From: Tritrichomonas musculus
Lineage: Eukaryota > Parabasalia > Tritrichomonadida > Tritrichomonadidae
DNA length: 64,000 nt
Direction: 5' to 3'
NCBI GenBank assembly: GCA_039105265.1
Contig: JAPFFF010000010.1
Span: 2,418,001-2,482,000, forward strand
Shown here: one piece after another, positions 27,816 to 39,295 of the stretch
How positions within the stretch are numbered: the stretch's first letter is position 1
Layout of the letters: each line of letters begins with the position of its first letter
The notes under the pieces: generated by a model
The model's input: only the letters and a program-made list of their open reading frames with translations
The model's database searches: none
Told to the model about the DNA's origin: nothing
Translations under genes and position numbers: made by a program

Positions 27816-29813
27816 ATGAATAGTGCTGGGGAATTAAAAATCTCAGCTTACTACATTAGCCAATACTTTTGGATGCTTTATGTAATTATACCACTTCTCA
27901 TATCATTACTTATTCCATATAAAACAAATAAAATGGCTATAATATCATCAATGGACCATTTTAATTCATCGAAAGATCCCGTTGTTTTTGCACATTTGAC
28001 AGATATACACATCAATCGTCTTACTCCAGCTAGCGTTACATCTTTTCAAACTACCGTTTCTCTTTTAAAAAATTATTCACCAGATTTCGTTGTTGTTTCA
28101 GGTGATATTACAGATAATTACGAACCACCAAAAAATCCTAGATATGGTGATGAAATAGAAGAAAATTGGATGATTTATAAGCGAGAAATATCTAATATTT
28201 CAGAAATCCCTATTATTGAAGTTGCTGGGAATCATGACCAATTTGGAGTAAAAGGTATATTCAGCCATAAAAACTACATAATTGATTATTCACGAACATA
28301 TAATCGCAACAATACTTTTTCAGAAGCAGATTATGCGTGTCGAACATTTACAGCTGGGCGATCTCAAACAAACATTATTACCATCAATCCATTTGAATTC
28401 CCTACAGGGCATCCTCCTCTCCTTTTTTTCATGAAATACTCAACTCAATTACTCGATCGTCTTACCTCTGAGATTCAAAAAAATCCAAAAAGTATAATTA
28501 TTTCGCATTATCCGGTTGGGACTATACATAGCGAAACGTCATCTCAAGGATCCAAATTTTCAGATATCATCGGATCATCAAAACAAGTTCTTGCATATTT
28601 AACAGGCCATACACATCCAAACAAGCCCGAATTTTACCATCAAGGCAAAGGGAATCTTGAAGTCATTGGTCCATCAAATTATTATGCATCACAATTTGGC
28701 CTTGTAACACTAGATAACGACATGATTACGTGGACCACTGTCAACATATCAAATCCTCCGAATGGCATCATTTCATATCCCACTCCTAAAGGTCAAATTT
28801 CTCCCCATTCAATTTTCAATGATATTGAAAATTCAGAGATAAGAGTAATTATGTTTACAAACCGAACAGACCTGAAAATAAAGTTCACAATTACAAATAC
28901 AGAAACCTTAAAAGAAGTTTTCACTGGCTATTTGAAATACAAGAAGACACTTGTAGAAAACCGCCAAATTTTGTACACTTTTCCAATGAAAGAATGCGTT
29001 CGCGAGTATGGACCATACAATCTCACTTTTTCTGAAGATTTCAAAAGTTCGATTGAATTTTTTGAGGGCAATTTGATCGTCACAGGAAATGAAGTTATGC
29101 CCACTTTTTACAACGCGCGTGACATGGTATTTGTCACTTTTCCCATTTTCTTTTTAATTTTGTTTATCATCACTTTTGTTTCACCTTTTGAGACCAACGG
29201 TTCATCTTCGTCTTTTGAGACCATTGAAAACTGGATTGAGACCTCGACTGGCGATTCTGGTCACTGGTTCATTGTGTATCTTCTTGGCTTTCTTCTTGTT
29301 CGCACTCGATTTCAACGGACGCCACTTCTTCTTCGTTTGTTTGTTTTTCTTTCGGTTGTCTACGGCATCATTGGCCCACTTTTGCTCTTTGAAACGGAAG
29401 ACCTGACTGGCTACATATCCGCCTATGGCTACTACATTAACAACAAAGCCTATTCGTCAGATTTTGGCACTTTTTTCGCATATTTTTACCTCCTTTTGGT
29501 CTGCCTGCCAATGATTGTGATGTGCAGCAGCTTGAGCGTGAAAAAGTGGACCAAGAAACAAGACGGTGACTTGATATTCACTCTGGCAGCAACAATCGGA
29601 AACCTTCTTGTGATGATCGAGTTCATCTGGGAGTGCGTGGGACAGCGGCACGCGCTCTCTAGCATCGGATACGTTGGCGTGCCAACTGTGTTCAGCATTA
29701 TGTTTGTCTACTACTTCTTCGCGGCTAAAGAAAAGAAGAAGGATGATGATAATGATGACTCTAGTGAAGTTAATGATTACTTGGCATCTAACACTAATAT
29801 AATAATTATATAA
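27816..29813 (+). CDS. TMEM62-like membrane metallophosphoesterase
   Basis: The ATG at 27816 gives 665 residues. An N-terminal hydrophobic segment (about residues 14-33) acts as signal or anchor. A calcineurin-like phosphoesterase domain follows with the full metal set: LTDIHIN, VVSGDITDN, VAGNHD, ISHYPV and LTGHTHPN. After a beta-rich region, the C-terminal half has about six membrane helices, starting MVFVTFPIFFLILFIITF and including FLLVRTRF and VMIEFIWECVG. It ends in an acidic/lysine tail. This order matches TMEM62 proteins, predicted phosphoesterases facing the lumen or outside; their substrate is not known. All catalytic residues are present, so activity is expected. Confidence 0.8.
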   Translation: MNSAGELKISAYYISQYFWMLYVIIPLLISLLIPYKTNKMAIISSMDHFNSSKDPVVFAHLTDIHINRLTPASVTSFQTTVSLLKNYSPDFVVVSGDITDNYEPPKNPRYGDEIEENWMIYKREISNISEIPIIEVAGNHDQFGVKGIFSHKNYIIDYSRTYNRNNTFSEADYACRTFTAGRSQTNIITINPFEFPTGHPPLLFFMKYSTQLLDRLTSEIQKNPKSIIISHYPVGTIHSETSSQGSKFSDIIGSSKQVLAYLTGHTHPNKPEFYHQGKGNLEVIGPSNYYASQFGLVTLDNDMITWTTVNISNPPNGIISYPTPKGQISPHSIFNDIENSEIRVIMFTNRTDLKIKFTITNTETLKEVFTGYLKYKKTLVENRQILYTFPMKECVREYGPYNLTFSEDFKSSIEFFEGNLIVTGNEVMPTFYNARDMVFVTFPIFFLILFIITFVSPFETNGSSSSFETIENWIETSTGDSGHWFIVYLLGFLLVRTRFQRTPLLLRLFVFLSVVYGIIGPLLLFETEDLTGYISAYGYYINNKAYSSDFGTFFAYFYLLLVCLPMIVMCSSLSVKKWTKKQDGDLIFTLAATIGNLLVMIEFIWECVGQRHALSSIGYVGVPTVFSIMFVYYFFAAKEKKKDDDNDDSSEVNDYLASNTNIIII

Positions 29814-30742
29814 CTTTTGATTGATATTAAAAAAAAAAAAATTATTTATTATTTTTTTTTATTTTTATTGTTCTTTCTTTTATTCTTTGAGATTTTGCAT
29901 TTTATGCAGTTGAGGAATATTAAAAAATATTTGATTGAATTTCTTATTTATTTCAGACTCAATACATCAATGATTTAAAATAGTACAAAGTAATGACATG
30001 AAATTTAAATATAAAGAACATTTGAAACGTATTACCATAAAATTCAATTAATTATAATATGAACTTTAACATATATTGGCTTTATGAAATATCAATCAAA
30101 CAATTACCAAAAGGTATTAATCTGCTGCTAACTAAATATACAAAAATTACTTAGAAATTGTTCAAACAATACTTGATCTTTTTGGGTATGGATCATTTGA
30201 ATATATTTATGAATATATTTATCATATCATCTTTTTTTTATGAATATATAATTAAATTTAATTATATTTTGGTTTAATAACATTATTAATGAAATATTAC
30301 TTCGATAGGGCTAAACTCGTTTTCTCAAATCACTTATTCAAATTATTTCAAAATAATATAGAATTTTGCTATATTATATAAGAGAATTGTGAAAATAAAC
30401 GAATTAGGGATTAAGATGTAATTATTTGTTCTTTTTTCACTAATTAAAATTTATTTTTTTATTGATAATAACATTTTATTTTTGATGTTTATCAAAATAT
30501 TTACAAATTTCATAACAAAATAATCAAGTTTTATTATCTACATTAAAACTCTAATTATTCAAAGAATTATTTTTTAATTTCTATAATATTATTGAAAAAA
30601 GAATATAAACTCAGAATTATAAAAAATAATTGAATTGAATTTTCACAAAATAAAATGAGGATAATTGATTATTAATTATTGCATCAAAATAAAGCTTTAA
30701 TAACATCTTGATGCTTTCATATCATTTTTTAAATTAAAACAA
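29814..30742. other. A/T-rich intergenic spacer
   Basis: No coding sequence or RNA gene is recognised over 930 bp. Two TCATA/TCATT initiator-like sites lie 15-25 bp before the ATG at 30743. Confidence 0.5.
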
Positions 30743-31768
30743 ATGGAAGATAATCAAGTCCCAACAACAACCGGTGTAGCTGATAACAGCATCTGCTATG
30801 ATAAACCAGACAAAAGACAAAAGCATCCACATTATGAACACCGTACTGAAAAACTCATGAGAAAGAACAACGAATTTTCTGAAAAGAAATTCCAAAGAAT
30901 CCGCCGCGTTTCAACTCAAAAGAAACTCAAGAAAGCATTCAAACGCATTGGCCGTAAGCTCAATCATGTCAGCAGAAATGACATGCCAACAGAAGGATAC
31001 GACAAAGTTTGCCTCATTTTGATCAACAATTTCAAACATGACAAACATGATCCTAAAGTTGGTGCCATGAACGATGGTTACTTATTCGGTCTTTATCATC
31101 ACCGATTAGGATTCAAAGTTTTCTACCTCCTCAACTGTGTACAAGGAAACTATCCTAAGTATCTTCAATTCTTCCTCTTCCACACCAGAGAAAATCTTAC
31201 TGTTTTCTACTCTGGCCGTGATACAATCGACTTCGGAAGCCACGGTGTTGAATTCAAAGACAAGAACGTTACCGCTAACCAATTCGGCCATTTAATTGCA
31301 CGTGATAACAACGGAAAATGCAAAGTCGTTTTCGTTTCCGATTGCACTGCTGGAGGATCTGTTTTTGATATCCAATCCGTCAACAAAGTCAACAATCCAA
31401 ATCCATCTGAAATGATGTCTTTTTCTGCCAACAAGATCACTGATCCAAACTCAAAGGTCGGACGTCGTTCACACGGCATCTTCACTTACTACTTCTGCAA
31501 GATTATCTATGAAGATCCTTCAATTTCACCAAAGAGACTCGTTGAACGTTTGAACGCTTCCCTCGCTCGTTTCAGCGAATCAGTTGACTGCCAAATGACA
31601 AACGCTCTCACTGAAAACGAACCAATGTACAAGCCAGGCGAACATCCTTCTGCTGATCCTGTTGAAGAAATCATCGAATATGAAGATTCTCATCCAGATG
31701 AACCTGAAGATAATGAACCAGATTCGGATGATGATGATGATGAACTCAATGAAGAGGATTCAAATTAA
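30743..31768 (+). CDS. caspase-like (C14 fold) protein, probably inactive
   Basis: The protein has 341 residues. A basic N-terminal region of about 85 residues is followed by a caspase/metacaspase-like domain: CLILINNFKH start strand, AMNDGYLFGLYHHRLGFKVFYL, LTVFYSGRDTID where the family has the FxxSGHG histidine, and VVFVSDCTAGG where the family has the DSCHSG cysteine. The cysteine is kept, but the catalytic histidine of SGHG reads Arg, so proteolysis is doubtful. A following HGIFTYYFCKIIYED resembles the p10-like part. The C-terminus is a strongly acidic tail. Codons are rich in C-ending forms compared with neighbours, which in this group suggests high expression. Confidence 0.7.
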   Translation: MEDNQVPTTTGVADNSICYDKPDKRQKHPHYEHRTEKLMRKNNEFSEKKFQRIRRVSTQKKLKKAFKRIGRKLNHVSRNDMPTEGYDKVCLILINNFKHDKHDPKVGAMNDGYLFGLYHHRLGFKVFYLLNCVQGNYPKYLQFFLFHTRENLTVFYSGRDTIDFGSHGVEFKDKNVTANQFGHLIARDNNGKCKVVFVSDCTAGGSVFDIQSVNKVNNPNPSEMMSFSANKITDPNSKVGRRSHGIFTYYFCKIIYEDPSISPKRLVERLNASLARFSESVDCQMTNALTENEPMYKPGEHPSADPVEEIIEYEDSHPDEPEDNEPDSDDDDDELNEEDSN

Positions 31769-33072
31769 AGTTTTTTTTAATCTTAATATGTATAATATTG
31801 ATAGAATTAAAAATTGAATAAAAATAATTTTATTTAATATCTTATTGAAGTTTTATGGACGAATGCCTCTAATGAGTAATCTCTTTATTTCTTTTGATAA
31901 TGATATGAATTTTTCAAGAGTATGGTTTTAACCAAATACATCCTATTTACATTGGAGTGTAATTAATAAAGCATAATTATTATGATATGAAATTAATAAA
32001 GCAAATGTAGAGTAGTTGCAACACTCTCTATAAAAATATGCGTAAACTTCAGAAAAACAAACTTTTTGAGAATAAAAACTCTTTGAGTTGCCTCTCCTCT
32101 GCAAATGCTAAAATCATAAAATTTTAGTTATCCTCGCACTTTTACATAAATATTCATTCAAATTTGGAGAAGAAATAGAAAAAAAAAATTCAATTGAAAC
32201 AAATTAGGCTGATTTGTAACAATATATATTAATAATCTAGCTTTCAAGAATTATTATTCAATGCTGAAAAGCTATTATATACCAATTTTCTAAAATATGC
32301 AAAAAAATTATATTAGAAATCAATTTTTGCAAATCAAAGGATAAAAACATAAGATTTCGTATTAAAAGCATATATTAGAAAAAATGCTAAAGAAAATATT
32401 ATTAATTAAGAAAGTTTAAATCATAAGAAATTTGCCAATAGATTTAAACATATGTGAGTTATAATTGAAAATGATATGAATCTATGACATATGGTTTTTA
32501 ATTTTATCTACTATCTTCTAATCGTTAGAGTTGTTGATTTTGAAACAAAATGTTGGACCACGCCGATTAACAATTCTGCAAATAAAAATTGAATCAAAAC
32601 TTGGTGAAATGTAAAAATTTACGTCAACCATTTTTTTTTTTTTTTTATTGAATTGAACAAAAAATAAGATCAATTGAGCCATTTTAAGCAGATTTGAAAT
32701 AATGTATTACAAAGGTTGATGTTTTGAATTCATCGTAAATCTTGTAAATTGAAAAGTACATCAACAACAAATAACGACTTGTTTCAAAAAGTTATGCAAC
32801 TTTAAAAATTTCAAATAAAATTTGTAAAAAGTACTTTATATCATAGTTGATTAATTCATTTTCTATCTTTTTTTATTCTTATTCCTTAATTTAAATTATT
32901 TGATTTCATTTTTTAAAACTAATTCTTATATTTTAAATAACAATCAATCTATTTATTTTAACTTTTTGAAAACTCATTTGAATCATTTAATTGAAAATAA
33001 ATCAATTGAATTTATTTTTAAAGTAATTCAACCAAATTTTTCATTATTTATATTTAAAAGTTCTATTATATA
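31769..33072. other. 1.3-kb A/T-rich intergenic spacer
   Basis: No gene is supported. A short open frame at 32900-33085 begins with TTG, overlaps the next ATG by 4 nt and has A/T-driven composition; it is not called. The 9-mer ACTTTTTGA or its complement occurs at about 32056, 32789 and 32955. Confidence 0.5.
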
Positions 33073-33077
33073 TCATT
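33073..33077 (+). promoter_or_regulatory. initiator-like TCATT
   Basis: TCATT with its A about 7 nt before the ATG at 33082 fits the trichomonad initiator rule and a very short leader. Confidence 0.4.
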
Positions 33078-33081
33078 TTAT

Positions 33082-33801
33082 ATGAAAACATTTCCCAAGA
33101 CGATTTTAACTTTATTCATTAAAGATAACAAAACGAATTGGACACCTGTAACCAAACAAACCCAAACGATCAGAGATAGAACCAACAACAAAATTAAAAA
33201 TTTGGGACAGAAGTACTATCAGGTTAAGAGAATTTTCGATCAAAATAATATTCAAAGAGATTACTTATTCGAATTTGGAAGGAAAATCGAAGAACAATAT
33301 AAAGATATTAAAAAAATTGAGCATCTTCAATCCCAGTGCAAGAGGATGAAGGAGGCTTTGGTCTGTTGGTTCTCAGAAAATTTTTTTTCCGAAATCACAC
33401 AACCAAATTCTCCTTTATTAAATGAACTTATATTATGGAATAGAATTAATTTGAATAAGACGAAAAAGACAAAATCAAAAATAGATAAGCGTAATGTACA
33501 AAAAAATAAAAACTTACCAATAAATACCAATGAAAATAAAACTATGACTGCTAAAAAAGATATGATGGAACTGGATTCGGAGCAAATAAATATTAACACT
33601 ACAATAACCAACGAAATAAATGCAAATGAAATTGATACCTTGCCAACAAATCAAGGAATAAATAATAGTTTTTCATTTTTGAATGGGATGAAAATAAATG
33701 AAGAAATTGATGAATTCGAAATTAATGATACTTCTAGTAATGCTTCTAATCAAAATTCCATTCCTCGAAAAAATAATAACTTTGATTTTTTTAATATATA
33801 A
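33082..33801 (+). CDS. unknown Lys/Asn-rich protein
   Basis: This 239-residue protein has no family I recognise. The N-terminal 110 residues are mostly helical and basic (KNLGQKYYQVKRIF, FGRKIEEQYKDIKKIEHLQSQ), possibly a coiled coil. There is a conserved-looking aromatic patch ALVCWFSENFFSEI. From about residue 120 it is Lys/Asn/Glu-rich and looks disordered, ending NNNFDFFNI. There is no signal peptide or membrane segment. An initiator-like TCATT lies just upstream of the ATG, which supports it being a real gene. It could be a small nuclear protein, but no function is claimed. Confidence 0.55.
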   Translation: MKTFPKTILTLFIKDNKTNWTPVTKQTQTIRDRTNNKIKNLGQKYYQVKRIFDQNNIQRDYLFEFGRKIEEQYKDIKKIEHLQSQCKRMKEALVCWFSENFFSEITQPNSPLLNELILWNRINLNKTKKTKSKIDKRNVQKNKNLPINTNENKTMTAKKDMMELDSEQININTTITNEINANEIDTLPTNQGINNSFSFLNGMKINEEIDEFEINDTSSNASNQNSIPRKNNNFDFFNI

Positions 33802-34511
33802 ACACATAAATAAGATCATAATATATAAACTTTTGTTTTTTCATGTTTTTTTATATTTATAAATACTTTATTTGATGAGCTTGCTCTATTTTATTTTATT
33901 TTTTATATCTCATTTTGAGAAAAAAGTATGACCATATTCCTTTGAATATAAAAAAAATTTCAAATAAAAAAAAACTTTCGAACGATATTTCTTTTGAGTA
34001 TTGAAAATTTCAATACCCCCTTTAAAATTGACTGAAACACTTCACATGTTAAATGATCAAAGAATTGAAATAAATTCAAAGGATTTGACCGATTATTTGG
34101 TAAAGACATACTTTTTTACAAATTTCCAACTAAATAAATTCGTGGAAAACTTTTTTTTTTTTTTTTAACCAACTACAACAATCAACATTGCTTATATTGA
34201 TATATTATTCATAAATTTTATAATATTTACGATAGAAAAATAATTTTTGATTTTTTTTTAAAAAAAAAAAACATTATAATTGCTATTACCATTTATACCA
34301 AATAGAATGACACCTTTATATATATTATAATAATTAATAATAATTTTTTTGAAAAAAAAAATTTTTTAAAAATTATTTTGGATTATGCAAGAAATCAAAA
34401 TCATTGCTTATTCCACGCATTTATTAGCTGTCAAATTGTGTAAAATAGAGCTAAATTTGTTTTCAAAACACAAGGGAAAATTCAAAAGAAGTTTCTAGCC
34501 TGATTATCATT
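33802..34511. other. A/T-rich intergenic spacer with A and T runs
   Basis: It holds several A or T runs of 9-16 nt (for example near 34150 and 34255) and no supported gene. The last 60 bp form the presumed promoter of the BspA-like gene. Confidence 0.5.
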
Positions 34512-34516
34512 TCACT
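34512..34516 (+). promoter_or_regulatory. initiator TCACT before the BspA-like gene
   Basis: TCACT, with its A 10 nt before the ATG at 34524, is an exact match to the trichomonad initiator. A second TCATT lies 5 nt further upstream. Confidence 0.5.
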
Positions 34517-34523
34517 CTTATAA

Positions 34524-37500
34524 ATGCTCTTAAGCTTCTTGTTTTTGTCATCTTTGGTTAAAGGAGACACCTATGATCCAAGCAACACACCTTCACCAGT
34601 TCAAGCAAACTGTGATGATTTGAAAAACCATGCAAGCGCTGATAAAGCAATAAATAGTATTAGCTCATATGACTATAATGGATGCCAAGGCTCTGAAAGA
34701 AATCATGTTTTTATCGATGCTAGCACTATTGGAGAATATGCTTTTTTACGTTGTCAAATAATAAGCCAAGTTTCTTTTTGCAAAGGTGTTTCTACCATTA
34801 GTAAAGGTGCTTTTGCCCGCTGCTCTAATTTACTTTCAATATCATTTCTTGATAGAACAGGATCTTCAACATTAAGTATAAACAATGGTGCTTTTTATTT
34901 ATGCAGTGGAATTAATACTCCAGTTTCGATTCCAACATTTGTTTCATCAATTGACCTTGAATCTTTTGCTTATACAGGACGTTTCACATTGAACATTGCA
35001 GATAGAAGTTCAACCTCAGTTAGTACTCTTCAACTTGGAAATAGAGCTTTTTATAATTCAAATTTAGTTGTAGCAACAATTCCACATAAAGTCTCCGTTG
35101 GTGATGACACATTCAGTTGGTGCACCAACATAGAAAGCATAAATTATCAAGGTGGCGATATTGGTGATAATGCTTTTGAATATTGCTCAAAACTCAAAAC
35201 ATTTACTTTTGCTACTGATAGCACAATAAGTTCTATTGGAGATTATGTCTTTAGAAGCACTATTCTTGAAGGAAAACTGGCTCTACCAGACAGCTTAAAA
35301 ACCATTGGTGATTTCGCATTCTATGGAACATCAATTTCTGGAGATTTAAATTTAAACGAAGTGGTTAGTGTGGGAGAGTCCGCATTTCAAGGTTGCTCAG
35401 GTCTTGGAACTTTAACAGCAACAAATGTAGTATCATTTGGTGATAAAGCATTTAAAGATACTGAAGTAACAGGAAACCTTGTTTTAAATAAAGAAGTAGT
35501 ATACATTGGTGAATATTCCTTCTATAAAACCAAAATCACCGGGCTAAAAATTCAAAATACAGATAATTCTGCAGACCCATCACCTAATATTGGTGAATTT
35601 GCATTCGCTTACTGCTCAACTCCTTTTGAATCAATTGATATTTCAGATCAGATTACAATTAGTAGATATGCATTTGCAGGCCTGACGATAACTAAAGATG
35701 TAACAATTGAAACCACCATTTATCAATCTGCAATTAATGTAAAAGCTTTCATTGATGCCACAATTGGACAAAAAGTATCATTAACACGCGTACAAATCGC
35801 TAAAGATGCATTTTTAAATGCAAAAATGGATTCTTTGTCCATCATATCCAGAAGTACCACAGGTGATGATGTTTCTGGATTTGCATTTGCCAATTGCCAA
35901 ATATTAACAAAAATTGATTTAACAGATGTTCGTTTAGGCGATGATGCCTTCCGAGGACTCTCCAAATCATCAAGTCCCAATGTAACATTTTATCATAATG
36001 ATGATTACTCATATTGTAAAACATCGATTGGTGACAATGCTTTTTATGAAACAACAATTACAGGTGTTAATTCATTATTAGAAAACGTTTCTTATCTGGG
36101 ATCATTTGCTTTTTATCATTGTAAGAATTTAGATGGGGATTTAACTTTGAATGTTTCAACAATTGGAAATTACGCGTTCACCTACTGTTCCTATACTGAT
36201 TTATTAATTGGATCTCTTGTCGGAACCTTAGATACTAAAATAGGAGATGATGATATTACAAATTATTATGGTTTTCAAGGTTGTCCATTAAAATCTCTCG
36301 TTTTCGAACAATCATATGATGAAAATAAAATAAAAGTGACAATCCCTCCAAGATCATTTTATAAAATGAAAGATATCAAAAACGATCTTTTCATTCCAGC
36401 ATATATACAAACAATTGGTTCAGAAGCATTTTCAGGGTGCTCATCAATTAGTGGATTGGAATTCGAACAGTATCCATCATCAATAACTCTTGGCCAAAAC
36501 GCATTTTATGGCTGTAGCGCTATACCTAAATTAAATTTAACAAGAGATGTTTCTTCAATTCCAGATTATGCATTCTACAAATGCACCTCTTTAAATGCCG
36601 CTATCTTTCCAGAAACATTAACCTCAATTGGCAAGTATGCATTTTCACAAACTAAATTATCAGGTGTTTCATTCCCAGACTCTCTCTTAACAATTGATTA
36701 CGGAGCTTTCCAAGATTGCACAAGTATGGGAGGAAATCTTGACATTCCAGATCTTGTTACGAAAATTGAAACCCGCGCTTTCTGTGGCTGCCCGTTTAAG
36801 AACTCAAAACTTACTGTTGGAAAAAGTTTGAGTACTATTGGTGATTATGCATTTTATCAATGCGGCTTTAATGATCACTTAAATCTTCCAGATGTAATTT
36901 CAATTGGTGCTTACGCATTTTATGGATGCTCTGGATTTTCAGGACCACTTGTATTACACACAGAATCATCAGAAAACACAGGTGAAACAAATGAGCCATA
37001 TTCAGCTTTAACCATTGGCTTGAATGCATTTCAAGGATGCTCTGGTTTAACAGGCCAAATTCCAACAAATTACCTAACACAATTAACTGAAAGAAGTTTT
37101 GCTGATTGCAAAGGATTTTCGGGCATATTAAATCTTAGTAAGTTTACAGTGATTCCACCTTATGCATTTTATAACTGCGAAAACCTAAACACTTTGATTT
37201 TACCTGACACAGTAACAGCAATTGGCAAATATGCTTTCTATGGCTGCACTAACTTGGAAGGTCCTCTTGAGTTACCATCTATAAAAACAATTGGAAAATA
37301 TGCATTTGCAAAATGCTCCAAATTGAGTGGCCCATTGAAATTCCCAATATCATTGTCTCACATTGATGACTATGCATTTTCAGAATGCTCTGGATTTTCA
37401 GATTCACTTTCATTTGACGTAAACACTTTGACCATTGGAGAAGGCGCCTTCAAAGGATGCTCGGGCTTCAAAAAAGGCACATTGTCATTTACAATGAAAA

Positions 37501-37874
37501 GTTCATCTTATGAAGAAGCTGGCAATACAGGAAACCGCCATTTCTCTTATCCATACTTTTTGAGGATCCAAAATTATGCATTTGAAGATGCTAAATTCGA
37601 TGATGTTTATTATCTCGGCCGTTTCGAGCCGGATTGCGATTATGAATCCGGAATCAAAGAAATGAAAAAGGTTCACACTGCCAGTAATTACGTAAATAGT
37701 TCATTTTGCCGTAAAACTGTCCGAAAGAACGGACTTAGTGGAGGTGCAATTGCTGGTATCGTTATAGCTGTTATTGTCGTCGTTGCTGTAATTGTTGTTC
37801 TCGTAATTTTACTCATAAGAGAAAAGAAAAAACGCGATCATAGTGAAGGAGAAGTAGAAATGAACGAAAGTTAA
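34524..37874 (+). CDS. BspA-like leucine-rich-repeat surface protein, complete
   Basis: The 1116 residues start with a cleavable-looking signal peptide (MLLSFLFLSSLVKG). About 40 LRR_5/BspA repeats follow, with the pattern IG.YAF..C..L.G.L..P..., many with paired Cys. A Gly-rich hinge and one strong membrane helix (AGIVIAVIVVVAVIVVLVILL) precede a 20-residue charged cytoplasmic tail. This is a type I surface receptor of the trichomonad BspA family, thought to bind host cells, matrix or bacteria. Repeats vary in length more than those of the protein at the window start, and the two are not close copies. The single open frame is full length, and an exact initiator lies 10 nt upstream. Confidence 0.95.
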   Translation: MLLSFLFLSSLVKGDTYDPSNTPSPVQANCDDLKNHASADKAINSISSYDYNGCQGSERNHVFIDASTIGEYAFLRCQIISQVSFCKGVSTISKGAFARCSNLLSISFLDRTGSSTLSINNGAFYLCSGINTPVSIPTFVSSIDLESFAYTGRFTLNIADRSSTSVSTLQLGNRAFYNSNLVVATIPHKVSVGDDTFSWCTNIESINYQGGDIGDNAFEYCSKLKTFTFATDSTISSIGDYVFRSTILEGKLALPDSLKTIGDFAFYGTSISGDLNLNEVVSVGESAFQGCSGLGTLTATNVVSFGDKAFKDTEVTGNLVLNKEVVYIGEYSFYKTKITGLKIQNTDNSADPSPNIGEFAFAYCSTPFESIDISDQITISRYAFAGLTITKDVTIETTIYQSAINVKAFIDATIGQKVSLTRVQIAKDAFLNAKMDSLSIISRSTTGDDVSGFAFANCQILTKIDLTDVRLGDDAFRGLSKSSSPNVTFYHNDDYSYCKTSIGDNAFYETTITGVNSLLENVSYLGSFAFYHCKNLDGDLTLNVSTIGNYAFTYCSYTDLLIGSLVGTLDTKIGDDDITNYYGFQGCPLKSLVFEQSYDENKIKVTIPPRSFYKMKDIKNDLFIPAYIQTIGSEAFSGCSSISGLEFEQYPSSITLGQNAFYGCSAIPKLNLTRDVSSIPDYAFYKCTSLNAAIFPETLTSIGKYAFSQTKLSGVSFPDSLLTIDYGAFQDCTSMGGNLDIPDLVTKIETRAFCGCPFKNSKLTVGKSLSTIGDYAFYQCGFNDHLNLPDVISIGAYAFYGCSGFSGPLVLHTESSENTGETNEPYSALTIGLNAFQGCSGLTGQIPTNYLTQLTERSFADCKGFSGILNLSKFTVIPPYAFYNCENLNTLILPDTVTAIGKYAFYGCTNLEGPLELPSIKTIGKYAFAKCSKLSGPLKFPISLSHIDDYAFSECSGFSDSLSFDVNTLTIGEGAFKGCSGFKKGTLSFTMKSSSYEEAGNTGNRHFSYPYFLRIQNYAFEDAKFDDVYYLGRFEPDCDYESGIKEMKKVHTASNYVNSSFCRKTVRKNGLSGGAIAGIVIAVIVVVAVIVVLVILLIREKKKRDHSEGEVEMNES

Positions 37875-39046
37875 AATAAAATCTTTTGAATAAAAGATGC
37901 TTTCTTCTATTATTATTATTATTTTTTTTTTTTTTTAAATTTTTTTAGATTCAATCTTTTATCATTCCAATATATTTAGTAACTCTTGAATATATGAGAA
38001 AAGAGATTGAAAGAAAAAGCATTCTTGTAAAAAATTGATATTTGATAATGTAAAAGGAGAAAATATAGACTGGAATTCTTGTATTTTATAAACGAGTTTT
38101 GTGATATAAATATATGTATGAGGTATTCCCAAGATAAAATGTTAAATAATTACATTTTATCAAAAAATTGCAAAAAAAAGAACCTTAATCATTTGAGATA
38201 CATTTGTCGATATATAATCATAACTGTTGAAAAAAGAGAAATTCTAAGAAAAACACAAATTAAATTATTTTCATGACAAAAGAGGATAATTTCAATAAAA
38301 TCAAAAAGCTATGTGATGAAAATTTTAAAGTTTTTGTAGTTATAAACGAGAAAGTTTAAAGTTTTCCATTTTGTAAAAAACAATATTATCAAAACCAAAA
38401 AAACTCTAAACCAAAACCAAAAAAAAAAACCCTCAAATAAATAGAGGAATGAAGAAATAATGATTAACGAAGAGAGAACACAATAAAAATACAACCAATG
38501 CTAAATTTCATTTCACCAATATTTGTGAAAAAAACAAGACAACTACTAAATTAGCATTCAAATAAATCCGTTTTGTAAAACCCAATAAATTAACCAATTG
38601 CAATTTTTAGCTAATTTTAATAATAAGTATGAAAAAAAGTCAATGCTAGATGATTGAATTTCCAAAATAAATTTCAAATTAAGCGAATACAAAATCATAC
38701 AAGAAGAAAATCTTTCATTTATATTAATAATATTGTCGTTGAAATTTAATGTATTTTCATTTTAGATTGCTCAAAATTTTACAAATCAGATGATATTATA
38801 TCATCTTTTTATAATTGGTGCATTTTACCCATTTGTTCTACTTTATATATTTATATCAAAGGTATTAATAGTATTTTCTAAACAAACATTGCAATTAATA
38901 CTATATAAACGAATAAATAGTCATTGAATACAGTAATGTTAAATCAGCTCGAATTACTTCAATATCTCTTTTCTTTAGTCTTAATAATACATTTTTCAAT
39001 TTTGAAACACCACTGTATTAGTTATTTTATTTCTTTTGTAAAAATA

Positions 39047-39077
<31 letters not shown>

Positions 39078-39203
39078 CTCACATCCAAACTTTTTGATAA
39101 AAAAACAAATGATTTTTTTTTTGATAAAACACATAGAATTGTATAATAGAAAATAGAATCAGGCTCATAAAAAGATTTAAAACTTTTTTATTAAATGTAA
39201 ATG
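37875..39203. other. 1.3-kb A/T-rich intergenic spacer
   Basis: It lies between convergent genes. It contains the T29 run at 39049-39077 and no supported gene; short frames at 38079-38276 and 38309-38494 look like chance. Confidence 0.5.
39049..39077. repeat. T29 homopolymer
   Basis: A run of about 29 T is preceded by AAATATC, the same heptamer found before the T30 run at 1445. Confidence 0.9.
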
Positions 39204-39295
39204 TTATTGATTTTTATGAATAGCTATGTAGTTATTTAAAAGTTCGATTATTTTCTCATTTCCTATCGAAATTGCCATTTGCAAAGCTGTTTCAT
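39204..39295 (-). other. isolated ankyrin unit E with terminal stop
   Basis: It reads HETALQMAISIGNEKIIELL then a short tail and TAA at 39204-39206. It looks like the capping last repeat. The spacer to unit D is about 980 bp and includes the 409-bp element at 39596-40004; without it and one target copy it would be about 560 bp. Confidence 0.75.

Noticed and set aside
32900-33085. 61-codon frame before the unknown protein gene
   Set aside because: It starts with TTG, has A/T-driven composition and overlaps the next ATG.
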